From CAVSUR01 sp052143655 (lineage in GTDB: Bacteria; Actinomycetota; Actinomycetes; Streptosporangiales; Streptosporangiaceae), in NCBI GenBank assembly GCA_052143655.1, contig JBKQSL010000416.1, forward strand, positions 1-29,770: a stretch of DNA of 29,770 nt. The letters are read 5' to 3'. How positions within the stretch are numbered: position 1 is the stretch's first letter; every line of letters starts with the position of its first letter. This document shows, in pieces, positions 6,648 through 13,727 of the stretch. The translations under genes were made by a program, and so were the position numbers. Under the pieces are notes generated by a model. It searched no databases and was not told the origin of the DNA. It worked only from the letters and a program-made list of their open reading frames with translations.

Positions 6648-7676
6648 CTATGCGCGGCCGCCCGCGCTGTCGGCGGGCACCAGCACGGTGAGTGCTCGGG
6701 GCAGCGCGCGGATCCGCAGCGGCACGCCGCCGGGCAGCGGATCGGCGCCCGGCAGCGGCTCGCCGTCCGCCGCGGCGGGCACGTCGCGGCTGACCGTCAC
6801 CGTCGCCGCACTGGCCCGGTCCAGGCTGATCTGCGGCATCCGGATGTGCGACCCGTTCCTGATCTTCAGCAGCACCCGGACGAACGCCAGCCGGGGCGCG
6901 TCCCGCATCATCACCACGTCGAGCACTCCGTCGTCGATCCGGGCCAGCGGAGCGACCTGCATCCCGGCCCCGAAGTAGGCCGAGTTCGCGACCACGACAG
7001 CGAACCCGGCGAACTCGTGCTCGCCGCAGTCGGCAGGCGCCGGCTGGGGCGGTACCGGGACCGGCCGGGCCCCGCCCGCGACGCCGTCCCCGGTGGCCGC
7101 GGCGGGCAGGCTGAGACCCGCATCTGCGGCGGAGATGATCCGGAACGTTGCCGGGGTCCACCGGACCAGCGCCCGCAGCGCCGCCACCGGGTAGACCAGC
7201 GGCCCGGGCAGCAGCCGCATGGTGTTGGCGATCTGGCCGGCCAGCGCCGGGACGCCCAGGTAGACACTGCCGGCCACGACGCTCTCGGGGCCGTCGGCCA
7301 CCCGGGCGCCGATCAGGTCCACCGTCCGGCGCTGGCCGCCGGCGAGGACCGCGGCGGCCGCGGCGGGCGCAGCCGGGATGCCCAGTACCCGGGCCAGGTC
7401 ATTGCCGCGCCCCGCCGGGATCACGCCGAAGGTGCCGCCCGCCGCGGCGACCGCCCCGGCGATCGCGCCGGCCGTGCCGTCACCGCCGACAGCGACCACC
7501 GCACCGAGGTCCGCCGCGGCGGCGGCCAGCCGCCTGGCGTCGTCGAGGCTGGCGGACTCGCAGATCTCGTAGTCCGCTCCGGCGGCGGCCAGCGCCGCCG
7601 TGATGCCGGGGATCAGCCGGGCCGCGCGCCCGCCGCCCGCGGCCGGGTTCACCACCAGGCGCAGCTGACTGTTCAC
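6648..7676 (-). CDS. Diacylglycerol kinase-family lipid kinase
   Basis: A 342-residue soluble lipid kinase of the DAGK catalytic-domain family (DgkB/YegS type). The N-terminal domain has LVVNPAAGGGRA (residues 7-18), the nucleotide-binding GGDGT at 64-68 and PAGRGNDLAR at 87-96, all hallmark motifs. The C-terminal beta-rich domain includes the family's FGAGMQVAPLARIDDGVLDV region. It would phosphorylate diacylglycerol or a related lipid on the inner face of the membrane; the exact substrate is unknown. GTG 7676 is chosen because AGGAGG lies five bases upstream and because LRLVVNP then begins right after the start. It is divergent from CutA and convergent with the repeat-protein gene. Confidence 0.9.
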   Translation of the reverse strand: MNSQLRLVVNPAAGGGRAARLIPGITAALAAAGADYEICESASLDDARRLAAAAADLGAVVAVGGDGTAGAIAGAVAAAGGTFGVIPAGRGNDLARVLGIPAAPAAAAAVLAGGQRRTVDLIGARVADGPESVVAGSVYLGVPALAGQIANTMRLLPGPLVYPVAALRALVRWTPATFRIISAADAGLSLPAAATGDGVAGGARPVPVPPQPAPADCGEHEFAGFAVVVANSAYFGAGMQVAPLARIDDGVLDVVMMRDAPRLAFVRVLLKIRNGSHIRMPQISLDRASAATVTVSRDVPAAADGEPLPGADPLPGGVPLRIRALPRALTVLVPADSAGGRA

Positions 7677-7849
7677 CGCGCCCTCCTGACGCTGTCCCGG
7701 CAGCCGCCGCCGGGACGGCCAGCGTAGCGGGCGGCCGCGGCTCGCGTGCCCGGCTCGCGCGCCCGGCTCGTGCAAGCCGCGGCCGGCCGCCGCCCGTGCC
7801 CTTTCCCTGCTCTTTCATCTCCGCGCGACCGGCCTGTGGCTGCGCGGCA

Positions 7850-7855
7850 TACGAT
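7850..7855 (+). promoter_or_regulatory. -10-like hexamer TACGAT for leaderless cutA
   Basis: TACGAT, a strong match to the TANNNT consensus, ends six bases before ATG 7862. No ribosome-binding site lies in between, so a leaderless mRNA is likely. Confidence 0.55.
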
Positions 7856-7861
7856 CGCCCC

Positions 7862-8215
7862 ATGGCGAGCCCGGATATCGCAGCTGGCAGCAAGGCGCAG
7901 TTCCTCCAGGTGCAGACCACGACAGATTCCCGCGCGGAGGCGGTCGAGCTTGCGCACGCCGCGGTCGCCGCCCGGCTCGCCGCCTGCGCGCAGGTCGCCG
8001 GGCCGATCGCCAGCACTTACTGGTGGGACGATGAGATCGAGCGGGCCGAGGAATGGCTGCTGATGCTGAAACTGCCCGCCGACCGGTACGAGGAACTGGC
8101 CCAGCTCATCGCCGACCGGCACAGCTACGACGAGCCGGAGATCATCGCCACGCCGATCGTGGCCGGATCGGCGGGCTACCTGAGCTGGATGGAAGACGAG
8201 ACTCGCCCGGACTGA
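7862..8215 (+). CDS. cutA: CutA-like divalent-cation tolerance protein
   Basis: A 117-residue protein of normal length for CutA1. It carries the family features in order: FLQVQTTTDSRAEAVELAHAAV, then LAACAQVAGPIASTYWW, then EEWLLMLKL and a C-terminal HSYDEPEIIATPIVAGS. CutA forms a trimer with a PII-like ferredoxin fold and has been linked to copper and other divalent-metal tolerance; its exact role in actinobacteria is unclear. ATG 7862 is chosen because of the -10-like hexamer six bases before it; the 22 in-frame codons upstream would overlap that promoter. It is divergent from the lipid kinase, with a sugar kinase 112 bases downstream. Confidence 0.92.
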   Translation: MASPDIAAGSKAQFLQVQTTTDSRAEAVELAHAAVAARLAACAQVAGPIASTYWWDDEIERAEEWLLMLKLPADRYEELAQLIADRHSYDEPEIIATPIVAGSAGYLSWMEDETRPD

Positions 8216-8327
8216 CCAGCGGCCTGACCGGGCGGCATCCGGCGCCCCGCGTGCACGTCGTCCGCACCCGGCTGATCGTCCGCGGCAGCGGCGAGTTTGC
8301 CCCGGCCCAAGCCGCGGCAGGCAGCCG

Positions 8328-9299
8328 GTGAGCGCCGCGGGCGCCTTCGGCGCGACGGTGACCGTGATCGGCGAGGCGCTCATCGACCTGGTGCCCGGCG
8401 ACGAGCCGCTGTCCTTCCGGGCCTGCCCGGGCGGCAGCCCCTACAACGTGGCCATCGGCCTGGCCCGGCTCGGTCACGACACCGTGCTGATGGCCCGGCT
8501 GGCCGACAACGCGTTCGGCCGGATACTGCGCCGCAGGGCCGCGGCCGAGGGCATCCGCCTCGATGCCGCGCCGCAGGCGCACGAGCCGACCACGCTGGCC
8601 GTGGTGTCCCTGGACGAGCAGGCGCGGGCTAGTTATGACTTCTATATCGACGGCACGGCGGACTGGCAGTGGACTGCCGCCGAGGCCGGCCGCATCCCGG
8701 CCGACACCGCGGTGCTGCACTTCGGCTCGCTGGCCTCATGGACGCCGCCCGGTGATGAGCGTATCAGCGAGCTCGCGCAGCAGCTGCGCCGGCGCGGGGA
8801 CGCGCTGGTCAGCTACGACCCCAACGTGCGGCCCGGGCTGCTGGGCGACCCTGGCCGGGCCCGGCCGCTGGCCGAGCGCAGCGCCGGCCTCGCGCACCTG
8901 GTCAAGGCCAGCGCCGAGGATATCGGCTGGCTGTACCCGGGGCGCAGCGCCGCCGAGGTCGCTGGCGGCTGGCTGGAACTGGGCGCGACGGTCGTGGTGA
9001 TCACCGACGGCGACAGCGGGGCGGACACGTTCACCGCGGCGGGCCCTGCGCTGCACTGCCCGGCGCAGCCAGTCGCGGTGGCCGACACCGTCGGCGCTGG
9101 CGACTCGTTCACCGCCGGGCTGCTCGCCTCGCTGATCCGCCGCGGCCTGCACCATCCGGCCCGGCTGGCCGCCAGCCCGGCCGGGCAGCTGTCTGGCGCG
9201 GTGCGCGACGCGATCGCCGCGGCCGCGGTGACCTGCCAGCGGCCGGGCGCCGACCCGCCCGCGATCGCCGAGCTCGGCCCTGGCTGGGGCCAGCCGTAG
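8328..9299 (+). CDS. PfkB-family sugar kinase, probably fructokinase-like
   Basis: A 323-residue PfkB/ribokinase-fold kinase. VTVIGEALIDLVP opens the fold, PGGSPYNVAIGLARLG (about residues 33-48) is the first PfkB signature and DTVGAGDSF (253-261) is the second, with Asp259 as catalytic base and GAGD forming the anion hole. Overall pattern and length resemble bacterial fructokinases, but sugar specificity cannot be read from sequence. GTG 8328 is the only sensible start before the first strand; its ribosome site is weak (GGCAGG). It lies in line with CutA and converges on the histidine phosphatase 37 bases downstream. Confidence 0.88.
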   Translation: MSAAGAFGATVTVIGEALIDLVPGDEPLSFRACPGGSPYNVAIGLARLGHDTVLMARLADNAFGRILRRRAAAEGIRLDAAPQAHEPTTLAVVSLDEQARASYDFYIDGTADWQWTAAEAGRIPADTAVLHFGSLASWTPPGDERISELAQQLRRRGDALVSYDPNVRPGLLGDPGRARPLAERSAGLAHLVKASAEDIGWLYPGRSAAEVAGGWLELGATVVVITDGDSGADTFTAAGPALHCPAQPVAVADTVGAGDSFTAGLLASLIRRGLHHPARLAASPAGQLSGAVRDAIAAAAVTCQRPGADPPAIAELGPGWGQP

Positions 9300-9336
9300 C
9301 CGCCCAGGCCCGCCGGTGCGCCGCCGCCCGGCGACG

Positions 9337-9936
9337 CTAGCCGACTGCGTCCGGGGGGATGTTCCAGGAGGTCATCACCGGGTAGCCGTGCTCTTCGCCG
9401 AGCGTCGACAAGGTGCCGGTGCCCAGCCGGAACAGGCGGCCGCCGTCCGGGGTCAGCCGCAGCCAGCGGGCGGTGAGCACGCGCAGCGAGTGGCCGTGTG
9501 CCACCAGCGCCACGTCCCCCTGTGCCAGCAGCGGCGTCACCTCAGCGAGGACGGCGTCGGCGCGGGCGCCGACCTGCCCGACAGTCTCGCCGGGATGGCC
9601 GCCCTCGCCGGGGATCACGCCGTCCCGCCACAGGTACCAGCCGGGCCGCTGCTCGCGGATCTGCGCTGTCGTACGGCCCTCGTACCCGCCGTAGTCCCAC
9701 TCCTGCAGGTCATCGTCGAGCTTGGCGTCACCCAGGCCAGCCAGCTCGGCCGTGCGCCGGGCCCGGCTGGCCGAGCTGGTGAACGCCGCCCGGATATCGC
9801 GCCGGGCCAGCGCGGGCGCGAGCGCCCGGGCTGCCTCCTCGCCACCCGGGGTGAGCAGCACGTCGGTGCGGCCGGTATGCCGTCCCGCTGCGCTCCACTC
9901 GGTCTCGCCGTGCCGGATCAAGATGAGCTCTCCCAT
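9337..9936 (-). CDS. Histidine phosphatase family protein (phosphoglycerate mutase-like)
   Basis: A 199-residue protein of the histidine phosphatase superfamily. ILIRHGETEWS supplies the catalytic Arg8 and His9. Arg58 (SSASRARRTAE), Glu79 (LQEWDYGGYEG) and His147 (LVAHGHSLRV) complete the pocket, so it should be active. The WDYGGYEG and TAQIRE segments recall small-molecule phosphatases of this family, including acid phosphatases and alpha-ribazole-phosphatase-like proteins. The substrate is unknown. ATG 9936 is preceded by GGGGAAG, and a GATGAT hexamer eight bases upstream may be a -10. It converges on the PfkB gene and is divergent from the ArsR gene. Confidence 0.9.
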   Translation of the reverse strand: MGELILIRHGETEWSAAGRHTGRTDVLLTPGGEEAARALAPALARRDIRAAFTSSASRARRTAELAGLGDAKLDDDLQEWDYGGYEGRTTAQIREQRPGWYLWRDGVIPGEGGHPGETVGQVGARADAVLAEVTPLLAQGDVALVAHGHSLRVLTARWLRLTPDGGRLFRLGTGTLSTLGEEHGYPVMTSWNIPPDAVG

Positions 9937-9997
9937 GCTTCCCCATCATCGCCCACGCCTCTGGCGGCCGGCCGCCGGGCCGGGCACGGCTGAGGCT

Positions 9998-10026
9998 TTG
10001 ACAGCGCTGACCGTCACGTGTAACTT
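9998..10026 (+). promoter_or_regulatory. Sigma-70-like promoter 1 upstream of the ArsR gene
   Basis: TTGACA at 9998-10003, a 17-base spacer and TAACTT at 10021-10026. A consensus -35 with ideal spacing is rare in DNA this GC-rich. A CACGTG palindrome lies at the spacer's 3' end (10015-10020). Confidence 0.6.
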
Positions 10027-10055
10027 TTGACTGACAGGTGCTAGTCCGATAGAAC
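10027..10055 (+). promoter_or_regulatory. Sigma-70-like promoter 2 upstream of the ArsR gene
   Basis: TTGACT at 10027-10032, a 17-base spacer and TAGAAC at 10050-10055, starting directly after promoter 1. The spacer is bounded by GACT 10029-10032 and AGTC 10043-10046, a weak inverted repeat that could be an autoregulatory operator. Transcription would start near 10061, just before the ArsR reading frame. Confidence 0.6.
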
Positions 10056-10084
10056 AGGGGATCACGCTGACCAGCGGGCCGCAG

Positions 10085-10402
10085 TTGCTGACGGTGCTGA
10101 CCGCCGTGGCGAATCCGCAGCGGCTGCGGATCATCGCCGAGCTCGGCGGCGGCCGGGTGCACGTCAGCGAGCTGGCCCGCAGGCTCGGGATGTCCCGCCC
10201 GCTGCTGTACATGCACCTGGACAAGCTCGAGAAGGCCGGGCTGGTGACCGGCCAGCTAGAGCTCTCCGATGACGGGAAGGCCATGAAGTACTTCGAGCTG
10301 GCCCCCTTCGAGGTGCGGCTGACGCCGGACCTGATCAGCGAGGCGGTGCGGGCAGGCCTGGAGCCCGACCAGCCTGGTTCCTGCTCAGTTACCTGCTGCT
10401 GA
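10085..10402 (+). CDS. ArsR-family winged-helix regulator
   Basis: About 105 residues from TTG 10085. VLTAVANPQRLRIIAEL and HVSELARRLGMSRPLLYMHLDKLEKAGLV form a canonical ArsR helix-turn-helix, followed by the wing LELSDDGKAMKYFEL. No cysteine metal-site motif is present in the recognition helix, so it probably does not sense metal there; the CSVTCC tail is likely frame noise. No ATG or GTG precedes the domain in frame. TTG 10085 is the only standard start, but family members usually have a few residues earlier (TSGPQLL), which would fit CTG 10067 with AGGGG six bases upstream. The 3' end runs into the frame of the next membrane gene, suggesting deletion or frameshift at the junction. Confidence 0.8.
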   Translation: MLTVLTAVANPQRLRIIAELGGGRVHVSELARRLGMSRPLLYMHLDKLEKAGLVTGQLELSDDGKAMKYFELAPFEVRLTPDLISEAVRAGLEPDQPGSCSVTCC

Positions 10403-10407
10403 GCGGG

Positions 10408-11085
10408 GTGCTGTTCAGCATTGTCATCGCGGCCGGCGCGACGGCCGCCAGCCTGGCCATCACCCTGATCGGCATCCCGCTGCTGGCCGCGGCCGCTGGG
10501 GTGGTGCGGGGCTGCGCGAACGCCGAGCGCAGCCGGCTGCGCCTGGTCGTCACCGAGCCGGTGCGCGGCCGGTACCAGGCCGTGGACCGGCCCGGCATCA
10601 TCGCGCAGGCCAGCATCCGCTGGCACGACCGCGCAACCTGGCGCGACCTGAGTTACCTGGCCGGGCTGTGGGTACCGCTGATGGCGCTGGACACGGTCGT
10701 CTTCAGCCTGTGGGCCTGGTTCCTCGGCTGGATCAGCCTGCCGGCCTGGTACTGGGCCCCGTGGCTGCAGTATCACGGCCGCCGCTGGCACGGTTACCAG
10801 CTCGGTTTCTGGTTCCCGCACGGCCCGGACGGCCCCGGCACGGTCGGGGTGTTCATCGACACGCTGCCGAAGGCCCTGGCCGCGGCGGGCCTCGGCCTGA
10901 TCGGCTTCGCCGCGGCCAGCTACCTGCTGGTCATCACTGCGCGGGCGAACGCGAGGATCGCGCGGGCGCTGCTGCGCGCCCCGGCCGATCCGCTCACCGA
11001 GGCGAAGGAGGTGCTCGCCCGCACGGGCCCGCTGGGGCCGCTGACGCCGCCGCGCGCCGGGACGCCCGGCCGGCCCGCGGGATAA
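10408..11085 (+). CDS. Putative sensor-domain membrane protein, apparently missing its own start
   Basis: From GTG 10408 the product is 225 residues and fits the actinobacterial 'putative sensor' membrane domain. There is a first helix pair (VIAAGATAASLAITLIGIPLL), an arginine-rich loop, a central helical pair (YLAGLWVPLMALDTVVFSLWAW) and a last helix (AAGLGLIGFAAASYLLVI). The first helix continues upstream of GTG 10408 in the same frame (AWFLLSYLLLSG), back into the ArsR gene, yet no ATG, GTG or TTG exists in that frame after the stop at 10270. Either translation re-initiates at GTG 10408, six bases after the ArsR TGA, with a shortened helix, or a frameshift or deletion fused the two genes. 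Such sensors often accompany histidine kinases; none is seen here. MMPL genes follow. Confidence 0.7.
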   Translation: MLFSIVIAAGATAASLAITLIGIPLLAAAAGVVRGCANAERSRLRLVVTEPVRGRYQAVDRPGIIAQASIRWHDRATWRDLSYLAGLWVPLMALDTVVFSLWAWFLGWISLPAWYWAPWLQYHGRRWHGYQLGFWFPHGPDGPGTVGVFIDTLPKALAAAGLGLIGFAAASYLLVITARANARIARALLRAPADPLTEAKEVLARTGPLGPLTPPRAGTPGRPAG

Positions 11086-11341
11086 CGCGCAGGCCCCCAC
11101 TCGGGTAAGCCCCTACTGAGCTCAGCCGCGACTCAGGGGCGAATGGGGGATCTTCCCGATAGCCCGGGCCCGCACCGGCGGGCCACGCTGTGATCGCTGC
11201 CGGCCGGAGTCCGCAGGACCCGGCGGGCCGCAAGGCAGGCCCGCAGGTGCGGGCGACCGTCCCGACGAGCTAGCCGCGGCGGCAGGCCGCGAGAGATCCA
11301 CCTGCCCGGGTACTCCCGGAGCTTTTCCCAGAGAGGCCACC
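11086..11341. other. 256-bp leader region before the first MMPL gene, rich in inverted repeats
   Basis: Holds a palindrome CTGAGCTCAG (11116-11125) inside a larger imperfect stem in which CCCCCA and GCCCCT can pair with AGGGGC and TGGGGG (about 11094-11149). A tight hairpin GCCCGC-AGGT-GCGGGC lies at 11239-11254. GAGAGG ends five bases before the MMPL ATG. The structures could be a terminator for the sensor gene and a regulatory leader. I could not match a known riboswitch. Confidence 0.4.
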
Positions 11342-13600
11342 ATGAGCCATCAGCTGTCCTCAGCCTTGCCGCAAACCAGCCGCCCGGCTGGCCCGGCGCA
11401 GCGGCCTGCCGCGCCGTCGCCGCTGGTGGAGCGCATCGCCGGCTGGAGCATCCAGCACCGCAAGAGCGTCGTGCTCGGCTGGCTGGTCCTGGTCATCGCG
11501 GTGTTCGCGGCCGGGAACATGATCGGCGCCAGCACCGTCAGCTCCTATGACCCCGGCCAGTCCGGCCAGGCCGAGCAGACGCTGGCGCGGCTGCACATCA
11601 ACGGCCCGCCGCCGGGCGAGGACGTGCTGATCGAGGCCCGCTCCGGCGACCGGACGCTCGCCCGCGACGCTCAGATGCGGCAGGCGGTGGCGCAGGTCGT
11701 CGCCGCCCTGCGCCGGCTCCCGGCCCGCACGGCCTCGGGCATCCGCTCGCCGCTGGCACCGGGCGGCGGCCCGCTGGTCTCCCCGGACGGCCGGGCGGCA
11801 GTAGTGAACTTCAACGTCACCGGCGCGAACCCGGGCCAGGCGGTGCAGCCAGCGCTGCGGGCGGTGGCCGCCGTGCAGCGCGAGCACCCCGGCCTGCTGG
11901 TCGCCGAGGCCGGGCAGGCCAGCGCCAACCGGGTAGCGAACGCACTGGTCAGCCACGATTTCCGCAAGGCCGAGGAGACCTCGCTGCCGGTCACGCTGAT
12001 CCTGCTGCTGGCGGTGTTCGGCGCGCTGATCGCAGCGGGCATCCCGCTGCTGCTGGCCGCCACCGCTGTGATCACCGCCATCTCGCTGACCTCGGTCATC
12101 GGCCAGTGGCTGCCGGTCGGCCAGAGCTCATCGGAGGTCGTGCTCATCGTCGGCATGGCGGTCGGGGTCGACTACTCCCTGTTCTACCTGCGCCGGGAGC
12201 GGGAGGAACGGGCCGCAGGGTCGGGTACCCGCGAGGCACTGCGGATCGCCGCCGGCACCTCCGGCCGGGCGATCGTGGTCTCCGGGCTGACCGTCATGGT
12301 GGCGCTGGCCGGGCTGTTCCTGACCGGCTACTCGGTGTTCACCGGCATCGGGCTCGGCGCCATCGTGGTGGTCGGGGTGGCCGTGATCGGCTCGCTGACC
12401 GTGCTGCCCGCGGCGCTGTCCCTGCTGGGCGGCTGGGCCGACCGGGGCCGGATCCCGTTCCTCGGCCGGCGCCGCACCGCCTCCCGGCCGTCCCGGCTGT
12501 GGGCGGCGCTGGTGCGCCGGGTGGTGCGGCACCCGGCCGCGTGGGGCGGCGTGGCCGCGGCCGCCATGCTCGCGCTGGCGGCGCCGGCCCTCGGCCTGCG
12601 GCTCGGCAACCCGCCGAACGGCGGATTCCCGGCCAGCGTGCCGGTCGTGCGGACGCTGGATGACATCCAGCGGGCGTTCCCGCAGGCGCCGTCGCCAGCC
12701 CAGGTGGTCGTCACCGGCCGCGGCCTGGCGGGCCCGCAGATGCGCGGGGCTGTGGCGGCGCTGCGGCACGCGGCATCCCCGCACGGCGCCATCCGCCCGC
12801 CGGTCACGGCGGCCCTCGCGGCCAGGGGCCGCGCGCTGCTGGTCAACGTGCCGCTGGCCGGCAACGGGACCAACGCGGCCTCCGGCCGCGCGCTGCTCAC
12901 GCTGCGCGATCACATCCTGCCGGCGACCATCGGCCGGGTCGCCGGGATCAGCTATGCGGTGACCGGGGACACCGCGAACAACTACGACGACATCGCCGTC
13001 CTGCACTCGCGCACGCCGCTGGTGCTCGCCGTGGTGGCCGTGCTGGCATTCGCGCTGCTGCTGGTGGCATTCCGCTCGCTGGCCATCCCGCTGGTCTCGG
13101 TCGGGCTGAACCTGCTGTCAGTCGGCGCCGCCTACGGCCTGGTCACCTTCGTGTTCCAGGACGGCAGGCTGGAAGGCCCGCTCGGCTTCACCGGGTACGG
13201 GGCGATCGTGCCGTGGATACCGCTGTTCATGTTCGTGTTCCTGTTCGGGCTGTCCATGGACTACCACGTGTTCATCCTCAGCCGGATCCGCGAGCTGGTC
13301 AGCGGCGGGGCGAGCGCCCGCGAGGCAGTGGTGGGGGGTATCGCCAGCAGCGCCGGCGTGGTGACCAGCGCGGCAGTGATCATGGTGGCGGTGTTCTCCA
13401 TCCTCGCCACGCTGTCGCTGATCCAGCTGAAGATGCTCGGAGTCGGGCTGGCCGCGGCGGTGCTGATCGACGCGACCGTGGTCCGCGGCATCCTGCTGCC
13501 CGCCGCGCTCGCCCTGCTCGGCGACCGGGCCTGGCGGCTGCCGCGCTGGCTGGCCTGGCTGCCGGAGCGTACCGGCCGGGGGGCCGCCCGCGGACAGTGA
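11342..13600 (+). CDS. MMPL-family RND-type transporter, first of a tandem pair
   Basis: A 752-residue proton-driven transporter of the MmpL/RND superfamily. It has two repeats of a single helix, a periplasmic domain and a five-helix bundle. The first helix is VVLGWLVLVIAVFAAGN (43-59), the first bundle begins near 217 and the second near 557. The conserved Asp-Tyr pairs that relay protons in MmpL3 are present: Asp277-Tyr278 in GVDYSLF and Asp640-Tyr641 in SMDYHVF. A basic stretch (LRREREER) follows the first pair. The protein ends soon after the last helix, without the long cytosolic tail of MmpL3. The cargo may be lipids or hydrophobic toxins; sequence does not decide. GAGAGG precedes ATG 11342. 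It is 58% or so alike by eye to the next gene. Confidence 0.92.
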   Translation: MSHQLSSALPQTSRPAGPAQRPAAPSPLVERIAGWSIQHRKSVVLGWLVLVIAVFAAGNMIGASTVSSYDPGQSGQAEQTLARLHINGPPPGEDVLIEARSGDRTLARDAQMRQAVAQVVAALRRLPARTASGIRSPLAPGGGPLVSPDGRAAVVNFNVTGANPGQAVQPALRAVAAVQREHPGLLVAEAGQASANRVANALVSHDFRKAEETSLPVTLILLLAVFGALIAAGIPLLLAATAVITAISLTSVIGQWLPVGQSSSEVVLIVGMAVGVDYSLFYLRREREERAAGSGTREALRIAAGTSGRAIVVSGLTVMVALAGLFLTGYSVFTGIGLGAIVVVGVAVIGSLTVLPAALSLLGGWADRGRIPFLGRRRTASRPSRLWAALVRRVVRHPAAWGGVAAAAMLALAAPALGLRLGNPPNGGFPASVPVVRTLDDIQRAFPQAPSPAQVVVTGRGLAGPQMRGAVAALRHAASPHGAIRPPVTAALAARGRALLVNVPLAGNGTNAASGRALLTLRDHILPATIGRVAGISYAVTGDTANNYDDIAVLHSRTPLVLAVVAVLAFALLLVAFRSLAIPLVSVGLNLLSVGAAYGLVTFVFQDGRLEGPLGFTGYGAIVPWIPLFMFVFLFGLSMDYHVFILSRIRELVSGGASAREAVVGGIASSAGVVTSAAVIMVAVFSILATLSLIQLKMLGVGLAAAVLIDATVVRGILLPAALALLGDRAWRLPRWLAWLPERTGRGAARGQ

Positions 13601-13642
13601 TATGCACCACGATCAGGGAAAATCTAGGTCAAGGCGGCGCGA

Positions 13643-13683
13643 CTGACGCTGGTGTCAGATAGATTTCCTGACATTGGCGTCAG
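13643..13683. promoter_or_regulatory. Two near-identical 16-bp palindromic operators between the MMPL genes
   Basis: CTGACGCTGGTGTCAG (13643-13658) and CTGACATTGGCGTCAG (13668-13683) share CTGAC-N6-GTCAG with centres 25 bp apart. A -10-like TAGATT (13660-13665) lies between them, and AAATCTA (13620-13626) is inverted as TAGATTT (13660-13666). Paired palindromes like these are typical of a dimeric repressor, perhaps of the TetR type. They would control the second MMPL gene, which starts 45 bases downstream. Confidence 0.7.
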
Positions 13684-13727
13684 GTCTGCGGGCCGGCGCG
13701 GGAGCCGTCCCCGATCCGCGAGGCCCG

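Noticed and set aside
10300..10380. Programmed -1 frameshift site joining ArsR and sensor
   Set aside because: The nearest runs (GCC CCC TTC around 10301) do not form an X-XXY-YYZ heptamer that re-pairs in both sites, so I report only the frame conflict.
10384..10402. Cysteine metal-binding tail (CSVTCC) of the ArsR regulator
   Set aside because: These codons are the out-of-frame reading of the sensor protein's first helix, so the cysteines are probably incidental.
11086..11341. Cyclic-di-AMP (ydaO-type) or other known riboswitch
   Set aside because: I could not place the conserved loop sequences of that class, and the downstream gene is not a typical target.
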